Below, piece by piece: positions 7,737 to 16,912 of a stretch of 64,000 nucleotides of DNA. The notes beneath the pieces are model-generated. The model worked only from the letters and a program-made list of their open reading frames with translations, did not search any database and was not told where the DNA came from. The stretch spans positions 47,468 through 111,467 of the forward strand of contig JACPGT010000010.1 of assembly GCA_016188965.1 (NCBI GenBank), given 5' to 3'. The DNA comes from Microcaldota archaeon. GTDB taxonomy: Archaea; Micrarchaeota; Micrarchaeia; Norongarragalinales; Norongarragalinaceae. The stretch's first letter is position 1; each line of letters begins with the position of its first letter. The position numbers and the translations under genes are program-made.

Positions 7737-8183
7737 ATGGAACGTAACATCTATGGTGGGCTGCTGGGTTTGGCCGTCTTGGGCCTGCTTTTGAACTTCG
7801 AATGGCTCTTCTTGACCTTTTTGCTGCTGACGGCCGGTTTATTCCTTGCGGAACGATTCAGCGCACCGTCCTACTCGAATTATTCCCGTGCCGGGCCGGT
7901 CGAGTATTCAGCAGGGCCTGCGCCGATGCCGCCGGTCAACCAGCAGCCCATCGTCATCCAATCCGCCACCCAGTCTCCTTCAAGCAACATGATGATGGAC
8001 ATGATCAGCAACTTGGTGCAGGAAAGTGCCACGTATCACCGACCCAACTCACCTTGGAAGAAGATGACGGGCCAGATGGACAAAATCGGCAGCCGGCTGA
8101 AGAAGATGGAGCACACCCTGGACCACTTGGAAAAGCATGCCAAGCAGGCCGATAAGGACGGCCATGGCGGCGGACACCACTAA
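7737..8183 (+). CDS. Membrane hairpin with Met-rich and coiled-coil tail
   Basis: The 148-residue protein begins with a two-helix hydrophobic hairpin (residues 6-40). It continues with a Pro/Ser-rich linker, a Met-rich helix (about 84-98), a heptad-like Lys-rich helix (about 108-138) and a His/Gly tail. The tail could bind a partner or metal, but this is only inferred from composition. Last gene of the cluster; family not recognised. Confidence 0.7.
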   Translation: MERNIYGGLLGLAVLGLLLNFEWLFLTFLLLTAGLFLAERFSAPSYSNYSRAGPVEYSAGPAPMPPVNQQPIVIQSATQSPSSNMMMDMISNLVQESATYHRPNSPWKKMTGQMDKIGSRLKKMEHTLDHLEKHAKQADKDGHGGGHH

Positions 8184-8326
8184 GGCTACAGGCATTGCAT
8201 ATAGGAAAGCTTGCATGTTTCACGACTATTGGGCAAACGTTTCCAGAGACAAACTAGTCTTGATGGGTTATCGTTCTTTCTTGGCTTGCTATAAAACCGG
8301 CGTAGGGTTTTCGGCCGCGTTCCGCT
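8184..8326. other. Convergent intergenic gap without a gene
   Basis: No coding frame is supported between these convergent genes. The gap holds a TATA-like ctataaaa near 8290 with no gene after it and an inverted pair gactatt...actagtc (about 8223-8256). It has weak resemblance to the repeat family, including a gcttgctata stretch, but not enough to call a copy. Confidence 0.4.
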
Positions 8327-8833
8327 TCACTTCAGCCGCAACAGCACGTCGCGCTGCGATTGAAGGATCTTCTGGTTGATGTCCTGCAACGCCTTCAACA
8401 ATGCGATGGTCTGGTCCAATTTCTGCTCGACGCTATCCAAGTCCCCTAACGAGGTCTTGGACACGGTTTTCATCAGCTCCGTTGCGGACGCGGCCAGATC
8501 CTCGGACTGCCTTCCAGCGACGACGTTTTCTTCCTTCTCGCCGGATTCCGATACGCGAGTGAACGAAAAACCGGGTTTCGAAGACTCGGATTCAGATGAG
8601 GAGGAGCGTGCAGGCTCGCTGGCGAACAACTCCTTCTCTTCGCCAGATTCCTCAACGGACGGAGTGGTCGGCTGGGGTGCAGGCGACGAAGGACTCACGG
8701 GCTTCATCCGGTCCACCGCATCGGCAAACACGGCGTCGGCATCCTCGATGCCCAGCTCCCGCAGGTTGTCCTTTATTTGCTGTTCGCTCATGCCGGAGTT
8801 GAGCATCTCGCGGATGATGGATTTAACGTCCAT
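8327..8833 (-). CDS. Acidic coiled-coil protein with N-terminal helical domain
   Basis: The 168-residue soluble protein starts with a small helical domain (residues 1-45, pattern MLNSGMSEQQIKDNLRELGI), similar to short helical motifs common in archaeal regulatory and adaptor proteins. A Ser/Glu/Pro-rich disordered linker (46-105) and a C-terminal coiled coil (about 110-168) follow. A TATA-like agtaataaa lies about 45 bases upstream. It may oligomerise or act as an adaptor; the function is unknown. Confidence 0.65.
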   Translation of the reverse strand: MDVKSIIREMLNSGMSEQQIKDNLRELGIEDADAVFADAVDRMKPVSPSSPAPQPTTPSVEESGEEKELFASEPARSSSSESESSKPGFSFTRVSESGEKEENVVAGRQSEDLAASATELMKTVSKTSLGDLDSVEQKLDQTIALLKALQDINQKILQSQRDVLLRLK

Positions 8834-8924
8834 GGATTACAACCAAGTCTCCTTCTTCAAGTCACGGATTCCCGCTTTATTACTCTAATCCCCCACTGGC
8901 CGATCCAAGACCATACCTGGCCGC

Positions 8925-10430
8925 TCAAGCCAGAACCCAGAAGCCGGATAAATGCAGCGCCAGCAAAGCCAAAAAAGCGTAATCCAAGGCAAAGACTGCG
9001 TGTTCCATCCGTTCCGGATTCCGGATGAACGCGACAGCGGCAGACGAAGCCAAGGCAAAGGCCAGCCCGATGAGCCAAGGAATGCCGGAAAGCCACGTAG
9101 CCCACAGCACGGCAGCCAACACCAATGTGGCACAGATGCGACGCGCCGCAGATTCAGGAAGCCACGAAGCCAGGGTGAACACGCCGGCTTTGCGGTCGCC
9201 TGCCGCATCCTTGAGGTCTTTGAACGGCGCGGCAAAAAAGATGAATCCGAATACGAGCAGGACCGCTTTGGAAGGCAATTCCGCCGGCACCTGGGCCTGG
9301 TCCAGCAATCCGACGCTGAAACCGGCGGCTACGACCGCCACCGAAACGGCCGCCAATATGACCGATGCGGGCACCACGTGCCAGCGCAGGCGCAACGGAG
9401 GCACGGAATACGCGACGGACAAGGCCAACGCAAAGACGATCCAAACCCACGCAGGATACCCGACGGCCAGGCCGGCCAAGGCGCTTAAAAGGACCCAACC
9501 TGCGACGTCCGCCGTGGGAAACGGCTTAAGCGGGCGGTCCGTGAAACCGGCTTTCCGGTCAATAACCTGATCTGACCAGTCGTTGACGCGCACGGCGGCT
9601 TCGAATGCAAAAACGATGGACGCCAAGAGGGCAGCCAATGGCAGGAGGACGCCCGGCCAGGCATGCGTCCAGTGAGGCCAGCCTATGGCCGCGCCGAACA
9701 AGGCGAGGCCGGCATAATGCAGGAGCCGGACCCAGCGCAGGCGGCGCTTGGACGGCGCGAGGGACGCTTGCCAAGGAATCAGGACGGCGGCGCAAATCAT
9801 CAACGCGTAGCTGGAAAGCAGTTCGCGCGTGAAGAAAGCGTCCGTATATGGATGATCCGTGTACCCCAGTAGGTACGCCGGCCAGATGGCCTGGAAGACG
9901 ACGAAGCCGTAGACAAGAAGGGCGGAAAAAACCGACTTGACCTTGGAACGGGTGGCCCAGTACATGAAGCCAGCGGACGCGATTGCCGCCAGAAGTACTT
10001 CAACGCGGAGGCCGGGCGAGACGCCGGCGCAATCCGCGCACGCGTTGGAAACGGCCGTCCAGAAAGGAGGCGGCGAGAACACGAATTGCAACGCGTAACC
10101 CCGGCCGCCCGAGGCGATGAAGTCCCAGATGGGCGGAATCCAGAGGACGGGGGAAAAAAAAGCCAAGACCTTGGCCACGCTCAAGGCCGCCTTTCCCGAA
10201 AGCGACCATAAGATCAGAAAAATGCCGCCAAGGGCGGATGCGAAGTACACCAGGAACAAGAACAGTGCCGCAGGCGTCTCGATGGTCTTCTGGGACTCCA
10301 ACGACCACTCCAGGACGATGCGGACCGTCAAGACGCACATCAAGACGCCGGCCAACTGCAAGGGACCGGCGGGCATGCGTTCCAACTGCCCGAAGACGGA
10401 TAGCCAGCGGTCGGAAAACGAATTCGCCAT
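8925..10430 (-). CDS. UbiA-family prenyltransferase with extra N-terminal membrane domain
   Basis: About 501 residues from the ATG at 10430; the frame upstream of it overlaps the next gene and lacks conserved features. The C-terminal half (about residues 230-501) is UbiA-type, with the two Asp motifs NDWSDQVIDRK near 283 and KDLKDAAGDRK near 404, which bind prenyl diphosphate through Mg. In archaea such enzymes attach isoprenoid chains to quinone, heme or lipid acceptors. The first 220 residues are a multi-span domain not normally part of UbiA (usual length about 300). The substrate cannot be told from sequence. Confidence 0.85.
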   Translation of the reverse strand: MANSFSDRWLSVFGQLERMPAGPLQLAGVLMCVLTVRIVLEWSLESQKTIETPAALFLFLVYFASALGGIFLILWSLSGKAALSVAKVLAFFSPVLWIPPIWDFIASGGRGYALQFVFSPPPFWTAVSNACADCAGVSPGLRVEVLLAAIASAGFMYWATRSKVKSVFSALLVYGFVVFQAIWPAYLLGYTDHPYTDAFFTRELLSSYALMICAAVLIPWQASLAPSKRRLRWVRLLHYAGLALFGAAIGWPHWTHAWPGVLLPLAALLASIVFAFEAAVRVNDWSDQVIDRKAGFTDRPLKPFPTADVAGWVLLSALAGLAVGYPAWVWIVFALALSVAYSVPPLRLRWHVVPASVILAAVSVAVVAAGFSVGLLDQAQVPAELPSKAVLLVFGFIFFAAPFKDLKDAAGDRKAGVFTLASWLPESAARRICATLVLAAVLWATWLSGIPWLIGLAFALASSAAVAFIRNPERMEHAVFALDYAFLALLALHLSGFWVLA

Positions 10431-10485
10431 CGAAAAATCAACTTCAAATCCGTAGCCGCCAAACCCAGGCGGCCGCCACCGTCCG

Positions 10486-13400
10486 TTACCGGGGGCTGAC
10501 GGACCACAACGTGTTCTTGCACGCATACGCCGTCGCATCCCCGAAGGACATCTGCTTGGAGTCCGAACACGGGATGCCGGGACTGGTCATGCGGATGATG
10601 TTGGATTTCAGCTCGGCCGCGCTGGCCGCCACGTCGCCGCCAAGGGCGCCAATGCCTTCCAAACCGGCGAATACGCCCCCGCCGCCTTGATCGTTCAAAT
10701 TGACGAATCCCAGCGTGATGATTTGGACGATGAATGCCAGCAGGTTATAGCTTTTCTTCTGGCAGTCACAATCCGAATGGCAGCCGAGGTCCTTGCGCCA
10801 AGTGAACGTCTGCTGTCCGGTCGATCGGCCCAGCGGATCCCAATGCTCCAGCGTCTGGTAGTCATAATGCACCTTGTGGTCGCCCTCGCAGCGATCCGCG
10901 AAGGTTCCCGGCTCCAGTTGGGCGAACACTTCGCCGCCGGGCGAGATGCCGTAGCCGATTCCGTTCTTGATGCCGTAACCCAAGCCGACCAACAACGGCA
11001 CGCTGGCATCCACGCCGAGGCGTTTGGACGAAGGCGAGATTTTCAGCACGGAGTTGAAACAGCCGCCGAACTGGGTCGAATAGTCCGGATAGGCCAGTTC
11101 GCAGAGCTTGATATTCCAGTTGGGTTTCCGGCAGACGTCCGAACGGACGCCCAGGTAGTTCTTGACCGGTAGCTCCAAAACGGACGCCGTGGCGGACCAG
11201 ACCTCATCCGAAGGACCGAAGGAGTTGGAATCGCGGATTTCATAGATGCCCTGGTTGGGCGCCAACGTGTCGTCGAACGGGTAGTCGCCACCCGGTCCGC
11301 AGCCGGCTACGGACACGATCTTGCTCAAGGAATCCAAGCCACCGGACTGCAGTTTCGAGCTGACCACGTACGAATGGGCGAAAACGGGTTTGCCCTCTGT
11401 CTGGAGGTACGCATCGGGGAACCACGCGGCCGGCAGGAACGGCCGTCCGCGCGAGAGATGGGCCGTCGCGATGGTCACGGACGTCACCGGGCTTTCGTTG
11501 AGCCAGCCGACGAACGTCCGCGTGCTCTGCCCGGTGGGAATGCTCTTGACGCCGGAAGCGCTGCAGAGGATGGACGGATCGCAGTTGGGCTGGGCGCAAT
11601 AGTTCTCGCAGCCGGAAAGGCAGAAGTTGGATACGGCCAACTGGCCCCGCACACACGTGTAGCTGCCGCCAAACGCCGAGCCACCGCCAAAAGTCGACGG
11701 CGTTGCGGGGTCCAGGTCGTTCATCGAATTGATTTCCGACGCGATTTCCGGATCGATCATGCCATTGCCGTTGCTGTCGAAAAAGCACCGCGGCGCGTTC
11801 GGCAGTATTGGCGCCGTGGCCGGATTGACCACCAGCGGACACAAACCGTTGCGGCAACGCTGCAAATCCGCCTCCGTGGCGATGGTACGGTACGTCACGA
11901 CGCCGCCTTGCCGAGCGGGTTGGAAGAAGCGGGACTCCTCGACGGCCATGATCTGGCCGGCGGGACATTCAAAATAGCGGTTGAGGGGGCTGCCGCCGAA
12001 CGCGCCGGAGGTGCGGTGCACGGACAATGCCAACGCCTCGCTGGGCTGCCATAGGCCGTCGTGGTTGGAATCGGCCACGCATTTGGGCGTGACCGTCGTG
12101 CCGCCCACGAACGTGTCGGCCGCGGAGGCGATGACCAGCGGGCACTGGCCGTTGCTCTGGCAACGCGAAACGGATTCGTCCGAAAGCCGGGTCTGCGGGT
12201 TCGAAGGCACGTAATACGTATAACTGTTGCTTCCGGGCGTGAATTCGATAAACGCGTTGAGGGAAGAGACGACCAGTTCACAGGTGCGGCCGGCCAACAC
12301 GTCGCCGTACCGAATCTTCTGTCCGCTGAGCGCGTCCAGCGTGATGCCGGTGCCCGGCAGGCCCAATTGGTTGACGTAGTCCTGGACGTTCGCCGGCCAC
12401 ATCGCGCGGGGCGTACAACGCTGGTCGCAGTTGTACACTTGGGCTCCAGCCTGGTTGGTGCACTGAAGGTACCGGCTGATGTGGGCGTCCGACGTCTCGG
12501 TACAGGAGGGGTTGTACGTGTTGTTGCAGAACGTGCAGGATTGCGTGGTGTACTGAACCTGGACCGTCTGGTTCTGCCAGTCCTCGATCGAATCACGGCA
12601 ACAGCCGCCCAACGTGTAATAGGAAGAAAGGCAGGCCGGCGTCTGTTGGCAGTAGCGCACGGCGTTGTTGCTGCGCCAGTACGCCGTGCGTTGGGACAAG
12701 ACGGGTACGGATGCGCTCAGCCGTTCGGCCACGTCCGTGCGCAAAAACGCGTTTTCGGAAAGCGATTCGGTCAGCAGCAGCGAAATGGCCTGCGCATACG
12801 GCGTGTCAAGGTTGAATGCCTGCCCTTCGGCCGCCAGAGCCAGGCCATAGCGCGAAACCGCCCGGATGGGACTAGTCGGCGAACCCCATTGGAACACCGG
12901 CGTGTTCAAGTCCGAACCGTCGAATGCCTGGATGCCGGCGCCCGCCGCCGGATAGATGGCCACCACTTGCGTGCCGGGTCCTTCGAACGAAAGACCGAGG
13001 TTGGACGGCTGTTTGAACACCACCGTCCGTTTGCCCAGCTGCTTGAGGTTCGTCACGGCCCACAACTGGGGATAAAAGAGGGAGGACACTCCGGAGCCGG
13101 AACGGTAGAACGTGTAGACGGGCGAGAAGTACAGGCTGGAGTCGGACTCGTCGTTCAGCACGTGCAGCGTCACGTTGCGCCGAGACGTCTGATCGCCCGT
13201 GAACGAGAACTCAAGCGTGACTTGCGAGCGGGCCAAGCGGTTGCCTTGGACTTTGTACGCCGCCGGGCAAGTAGTCCGCAGTTCAGGGTTGTACCGCAAC
13301 AGGAATTGCTGGCCGTTGTACAGTGTTTTGCCCAAATCGCTGCAACCGTATACCTGGCCGTTGGCCTCCAAGTCGCAGATTTCATAGCATTTTTCCGAGC

Positions 13401-16400
13401 CGTCCGTCATCGAAGTACGAGTCAGGATCTGGCCGTAATCCGGCATGGATACGTTCAGCAGGATGCTGTCGGCCGGGAAGATGGGTGAAACGCGGAAAGC
13501 CAAGTCGGTACAGCCTTGGCCCAACGTGAACGGGGGGTTGGATAACGGATCGTAGCGCAATCCGATGAAACCATTGCACGTATCCCAGCCCGGCGGGAAC
13601 GGATCCGAGCCGTTGAGTGTGAAACCGGCGCCGCCCAACGCGACGGGACGCCGAAGAGACGTGGACTGGGCCCCCGCATCACGCGTGATGGTGATGTTGA
13701 CAGTGCCCGTCTTTTCCGGGACGATGAACTGCGCCACGCCTTGGATGGATTGACCCCGTTCCAGGACGGCCGTCGGCGTCGACGGCTGCAGGTCGTACAG
13801 GGAAATACCGGGGTCGGTCAAGGCCCGTACGGAAATCGAGGCGCCGCTAAGTGCGGTGACGCGGAACGTGGCGTTGAGGAATCCGGCATCGCACTGGCGG
13901 GAAATGATTTGCGAAGGCGTGCAGTTGCCCGTGGACAACGCCTGGAACTGACCGGAGTCGGACAATTGGTTTTCCGGCTGGCCCAAAACGGCCTCCACAA
14001 TGGCGTTCTGGTCAGCTGTCACGCCGAAGCCGGAAACGTCGAAGACGGCGGAGTGGACCAAGGGCGCGGAAGTGGCGTTCAAACCGGAAATCACGAGCGA
14101 GACGTTGGCCCGGCCCGCTTCCAGCACGCGGCTTTTGGCCACGCCTTTGAACGAGTATTTCAGCCCTGCGCTTTGCTCGTTGTAATTGGTGCAACGCGTC
14201 AGGTTGCCCAAGTCAATGCCGAACGACGCGTTGAGGACCCCGAACGTGCGGGCTTTGAGGCTGTCCTTCTCGCAGTTCAAACCCGTGCCCAACGGCGAAG
14301 GGCCCTTGATGGGCGTCGTGGCGTTGAACACGACGATCCGGTTGGCCGGAGCCAGGAAATCCATGCGCGTCTCGTTCCCAGGACGGGAAAAGAACTCGAC
14401 GTCGTAGAATACGAAGAACGGAATCAGCGCGCGGCGGTTGACGAGGACCTGGTTCTCGGCCTGGAAGTCTTGGCCTCCAGACTCCGATCCTTGGGCGAAC
14501 CGCAGGGTGAGGCAGGCCTGGCCGTTGCACGTCGTGCCCGTGCTCTTGACGGTATAATTACGGTAGTACATGGCGGCAGGACAGCCGGATGGGTGGCTCT
14601 GGCCCGGCTGGGTCGACAAAGCCGGGTCGAAGGGATTGCGGAGGTAATCCGCGCCGCGGACGATGTAACTGCGGTAACCGAACGACAACACTTTCGTACG
14701 CGTCCGTGGGTCCAGCGCCATGTCCGGCTCAAGCGACACGTTGAACACGACGGAGCCGCTGGCCGCGCCGTTGTACCGCGAGTCCACCCAGGCGACGCGG
14801 TCGCGGGCAAAGTCGACGGCGGTCGGATAGCAACTGTCGCCATAGGATCCCTTGACGTCGAAGCCCTGCGGGTCAAGGCCGGCAATCAAGGCGTCGTCGT
14901 TCTGCGTGTCCAGCACGACGCCGGATTGGTCGGCTTCGTGCGAAAAGACCTGCAGGCGCGCCAAATAAGAGTGGCCCGGCTTGAGCGAGCCTGAAACCGG
15001 CCGGTTCTGGGAGGTGAAGAGGCCGTCCCACTGCACGTACGTGTCAGCCAAGGCGGACGAATTGACCAGGTACAAGGTGACGTTCGAATCCACGCCTTCG
15101 TAAAGATAGACCGTGCGCTCCGAGCCGACGTAGCCATCGGCTGATACGTTGAACGTCACGTCTTCGCCGGAAACCACGGTAAGGCGGCAACCGTTGCCGT
15201 CACATTGGCCAACGGTCTTGTTGCCGACGCGCGAGGCGAACCGGGCCGACGGCACGTACCGGCGGGTGAGCGGGTCGTAACCGTACGCCGTGATGCGGAA
15301 CGGCGTGCGGGCAATCCGGACATCCAGCGGATTGATGCCTTGGACCAAAGTGGCGTTGGCTTCGCCGCTTTGCTCATACAACGTGGCCCGCACCTTGACT
15401 TGGGCGCCGATGGGCAACTGCGCGAACTGGGCCAGGCCTTGGTGGTTCGCGGACTGCTGGTCCACCACGGCCCATGAACCGAATTCCGTGCGTTGTTGCA
15501 GCACTACGTCGGCATAGGCCGCGCTGGCGTTGGCCTCATCCGTGACGTTGACCCGCACTTGCGCCTCGTTCTGGCCCGGATTGGGACAGTTTTCCGGCGT
15601 GCAAGGCGGACAGCCCGAACCCGTGCAACCGCCACCCCCGCCACTGATGGGGGGAAGCACGATGAAGACATCTTGTCCCCCTTGGAAAAGCGCGGAATTA
15701 TTGGTGATGTAGCCGGGAGCCTGGGCCACGGCAAAGTAGGACCCGTTTCCGACCGTCAACAGAAGAATGCCGCCGTCATACGTGTAGTCCGTGTAGAGGA
15801 CTTCCGCGCGATCCGGAACAAAGACAGATACTTCCGCGCCGTCGATGCCCGTGCCGTTGGGCGCAACGACGTGCACCCGGACGCGGTCCGGCGGTAAAGC
15901 ACCCGTGTTGTTGCAATCGGCAACGCACGGTCCGACGTATCCGCCATTTCCGGCGCGCAACGTGACGGTCAGCTTGTTCGTGGCCGGCCGGATGGTCACG
16001 CCGGAATCGTTGCCGAAGTAAGGCGAATAGCCGGGTGCAAAGACGTTGACGTAGACTTGGCGGCCCACCGAAAGCGAAGGAACTAAACCGGAGCCTTGCA
16101 CCACTTCGGCATCCGCGATGAAGCCATTGGTCTTGGCGTCGTACACGGATGCACGCGCGTCCAACGGGTTTCCTTGGGTGTCCTTGACCAGGACCAGCAG
16201 GCGGCCGGTGGCAGAATCGGAGTCGGCATCATCGTCGCAACCGTCGCCTTCGCAGAAGTTCCACGTGCCGTTGCCGTCATCTACTGGATAGGTCGGCTCA
16301 ATCAACACGTCCGGCGTGGGCTTTCCGCCGGGATATTCCTGGTTGCCGGGATCCTCGAACTCGGCGGCCAAAGCGGCGCACGTGCTCGCATCCATGCAGG

Positions 16401-16866
16401 CCAAATCCAGTCGCAGGACGGATTTGACCGAGACATCAACCGACCCGTTGGCAGGCTTGAAACCGTTTTTTTTAGCCCGGACGGTAAGCTTGGCGAGAGG
16501 CACGTTGGAAAACATGGCGCGTCCGCGCTTAGCCTCTTGAGTGAACAGCACGCCGGAGTCGTCGGCCACTTCCACCACTGCGCCGTCCAGCGGGATGGTG
16601 CGCGTGGCGTCAACTTTGCCGAAGACGCTGACCTGCAATGTCACCGGTTGTGAGGCCGTCAACAACAGAAGCGAGCCACCGGCCAACAACAGGAACAACA
16701 GCAACGCGACGAGGAAAGACGGGATGCCGCGGGACTCAATGGGATCGACGAAATAATCGTAAATGGGGACGGCGAAGCGCTCCTCGAGAATGTCCAGCAA
16801 CTTATAGTACTGCTCTTCCAGCAGGAAATAGGCCTGCAGTAAAGGCTTTAATGCTTCCCCCAGCAT
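10486..16866 (-). CDS. Giant membrane-anchored surface protein, 2126 residues
   Basis: The start at 16866 sits about 26 bases after a TATA box; the frame to 17040 lies inside argS and is rejected. A short cytoplasmic amphipathic segment and one membrane helix (about residues 48-72) are followed by an extracellular part beginning with a carboxypeptidase-regulatory-like beta domain. Several similar beta domains, many Asn-x-Ser/Thr sites and Cys-rich regions follow. Two EF-hand-like loops, DSNHDGLWQPSE and DSNGNGMIDPE, suggest calcium binding. The plan at the N-terminus matches the giant at 45863-49978. Probable role in the cell envelope or in cell contact; no catalytic motif seen. Confidence 0.85.
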   Translation of the reverse strand: MLGEALKPLLQAYFLLEEQYYKLLDILEERFAVPIYDYFVDPIESRGIPSFLVALLLFLLLAGGSLLLLTASQPVTLQVSVFGKVDATRTIPLDGAVVEVADDSGVLFTQEAKRGRAMFSNVPLAKLTVRAKKNGFKPANGSVDVSVKSVLRLDLACMDASTCAALAAEFEDPGNQEYPGGKPTPDVLIEPTYPVDDGNGTWNFCEGDGCDDDADSDSATGRLLVLVKDTQGNPLDARASVYDAKTNGFIADAEVVQGSGLVPSLSVGRQVYVNVFAPGYSPYFGNDSGVTIRPATNKLTVTLRAGNGGYVGPCVADCNNTGALPPDRVRVHVVAPNGTGIDGAEVSVFVPDRAEVLYTDYTYDGGILLLTVGNGSYFAVAQAPGYITNNSALFQGGQDVFIVLPPISGGGGGCTGSGCPPCTPENCPNPGQNEAQVRVNVTDEANASAAYADVVLQQRTEFGSWAVVDQQSANHQGLAQFAQLPIGAQVKVRATLYEQSGEANATLVQGINPLDVRIARTPFRITAYGYDPLTRRYVPSARFASRVGNKTVGQCDGNGCRLTVVSGEDVTFNVSADGYVGSERTVYLYEGVDSNVTLYLVNSSALADTYVQWDGLFTSQNRPVSGSLKPGHSYLARLQVFSHEADQSGVVLDTQNDDALIAGLDPQGFDVKGSYGDSCYPTAVDFARDRVAWVDSRYNGAASGSVVFNVSLEPDMALDPRTRTKVLSFGYRSYIVRGADYLRNPFDPALSTQPGQSHPSGCPAAMYYRNYTVKSTGTTCNGQACLTLRFAQGSESGGQDFQAENQVLVNRRALIPFFVFYDVEFFSRPGNETRMDFLAPANRIVVFNATTPIKGPSPLGTGLNCEKDSLKARTFGVLNASFGIDLGNLTRCTNYNEQSAGLKYSFKGVAKSRVLEAGRANVSLVISGLNATSAPLVHSAVFDVSGFGVTADQNAIVEAVLGQPENQLSDSGQFQALSTGNCTPSQIISRQCDAGFLNATFRVTALSGASISVRALTDPGISLYDLQPSTPTAVLERGQSIQGVAQFIVPEKTGTVNITITRDAGAQSTSLRRPVALGGAGFTLNGSDPFPPGWDTCNGFIGLRYDPLSNPPFTLGQGCTDLAFRVSPIFPADSILLNVSMPDYGQILTRTSMTDGSEKCYEICDLEANGQVYGCSDLGKTLYNGQQFLLRYNPELRTTCPAAYKVQGNRLARSQVTLEFSFTGDQTSRRNVTLHVLNDESDSSLYFSPVYTFYRSGSGVSSLFYPQLWAVTNLKQLGKRTVVFKQPSNLGLSFEGPGTQVVAIYPAAGAGIQAFDGSDLNTPVFQWGSPTSPIRAVSRYGLALAAEGQAFNLDTPYAQAISLLLTESLSENAFLRTDVAERLSASVPVLSQRTAYWRSNNAVRYCQQTPACLSSYYTLGGCCRDSIEDWQNQTVQVQYTTQSCTFCNNTYNPSCTETSDAHISRYLQCTNQAGAQVYNCDQRCTPRAMWPANVQDYVNQLGLPGTGITLDALSGQKIRYGDVLAGRTCELVVSSLNAFIEFTPGSNSYTYYVPSNPQTRLSDESVSRCQSNGQCPLVIASAADTFVGGTTVTPKCVADSNHDGLWQPSEALALSVHRTSGAFGGSPLNRYFECPAGQIMAVEESRFFQPARQGGVVTYRTIATEADLQRCRNGLCPLVVNPATAPILPNAPRCFFDSNGNGMIDPEIASEINSMNDLDPATPSTFGGGSAFGGSYTCVRGQLAVSNFCLSGCENYCAQPNCDPSILCSASGVKSIPTGQSTRTFVGWLNESPVTSVTIATAHLSRGRPFLPAAWFPDAYLQTEGKPVFAHSYVVSSKLQSGGLDSLSKIVSVAGCGPGGDYPFDDTLAPNQGIYEIRDSNSFGPSDEVWSATASVLELPVKNYLGVRSDVCRKPNWNIKLCELAYPDYSTQFGGCFNSVLKISPSSKRLGVDASVPLLVGLGYGIKNGIGYGISPGGEVFAQLEPGTFADRCEGDHKVHYDYQTLEHWDPLGRSTGQQTFTWRKDLGCHSDCDCQKKSYNLLAFIVQIITLGFVNLNDQGGGGVFAGLEGIGALGGDVAASAAELKSNIIRMTSPGIPCSDSKQMSFGDATAYACKNTLWSVSPR

Positions 16867-16885
16867 ACCAGCATAAATCCGGACA

Positions 16886-16898
16886 CGAATAAATACCC
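16886..16898. promoter_or_regulatory. Shared AT box for divergent argS and the giant surface gene
   Basis: The stretch gaataaatac reads as a TATA box on both strands. It lies about 22-27 bases before the ATG of argS (16913) and about 25 bases before the ATG of the giant gene (16866). Only 46 bases separate the two start codons, so both messages are probably leaderless and compete for one site. Confidence 0.6.
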
Positions 16899-16912
16899 TG
16901 TGAATTTTCCCG

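Noticed and set aside
8184..8326. Possible fourth copy of the two-hairpin repeat
   Set aside because: Only short words match (gcttgctata, tagtttgtc on the minus strand); neither conserved arm pair is complete.
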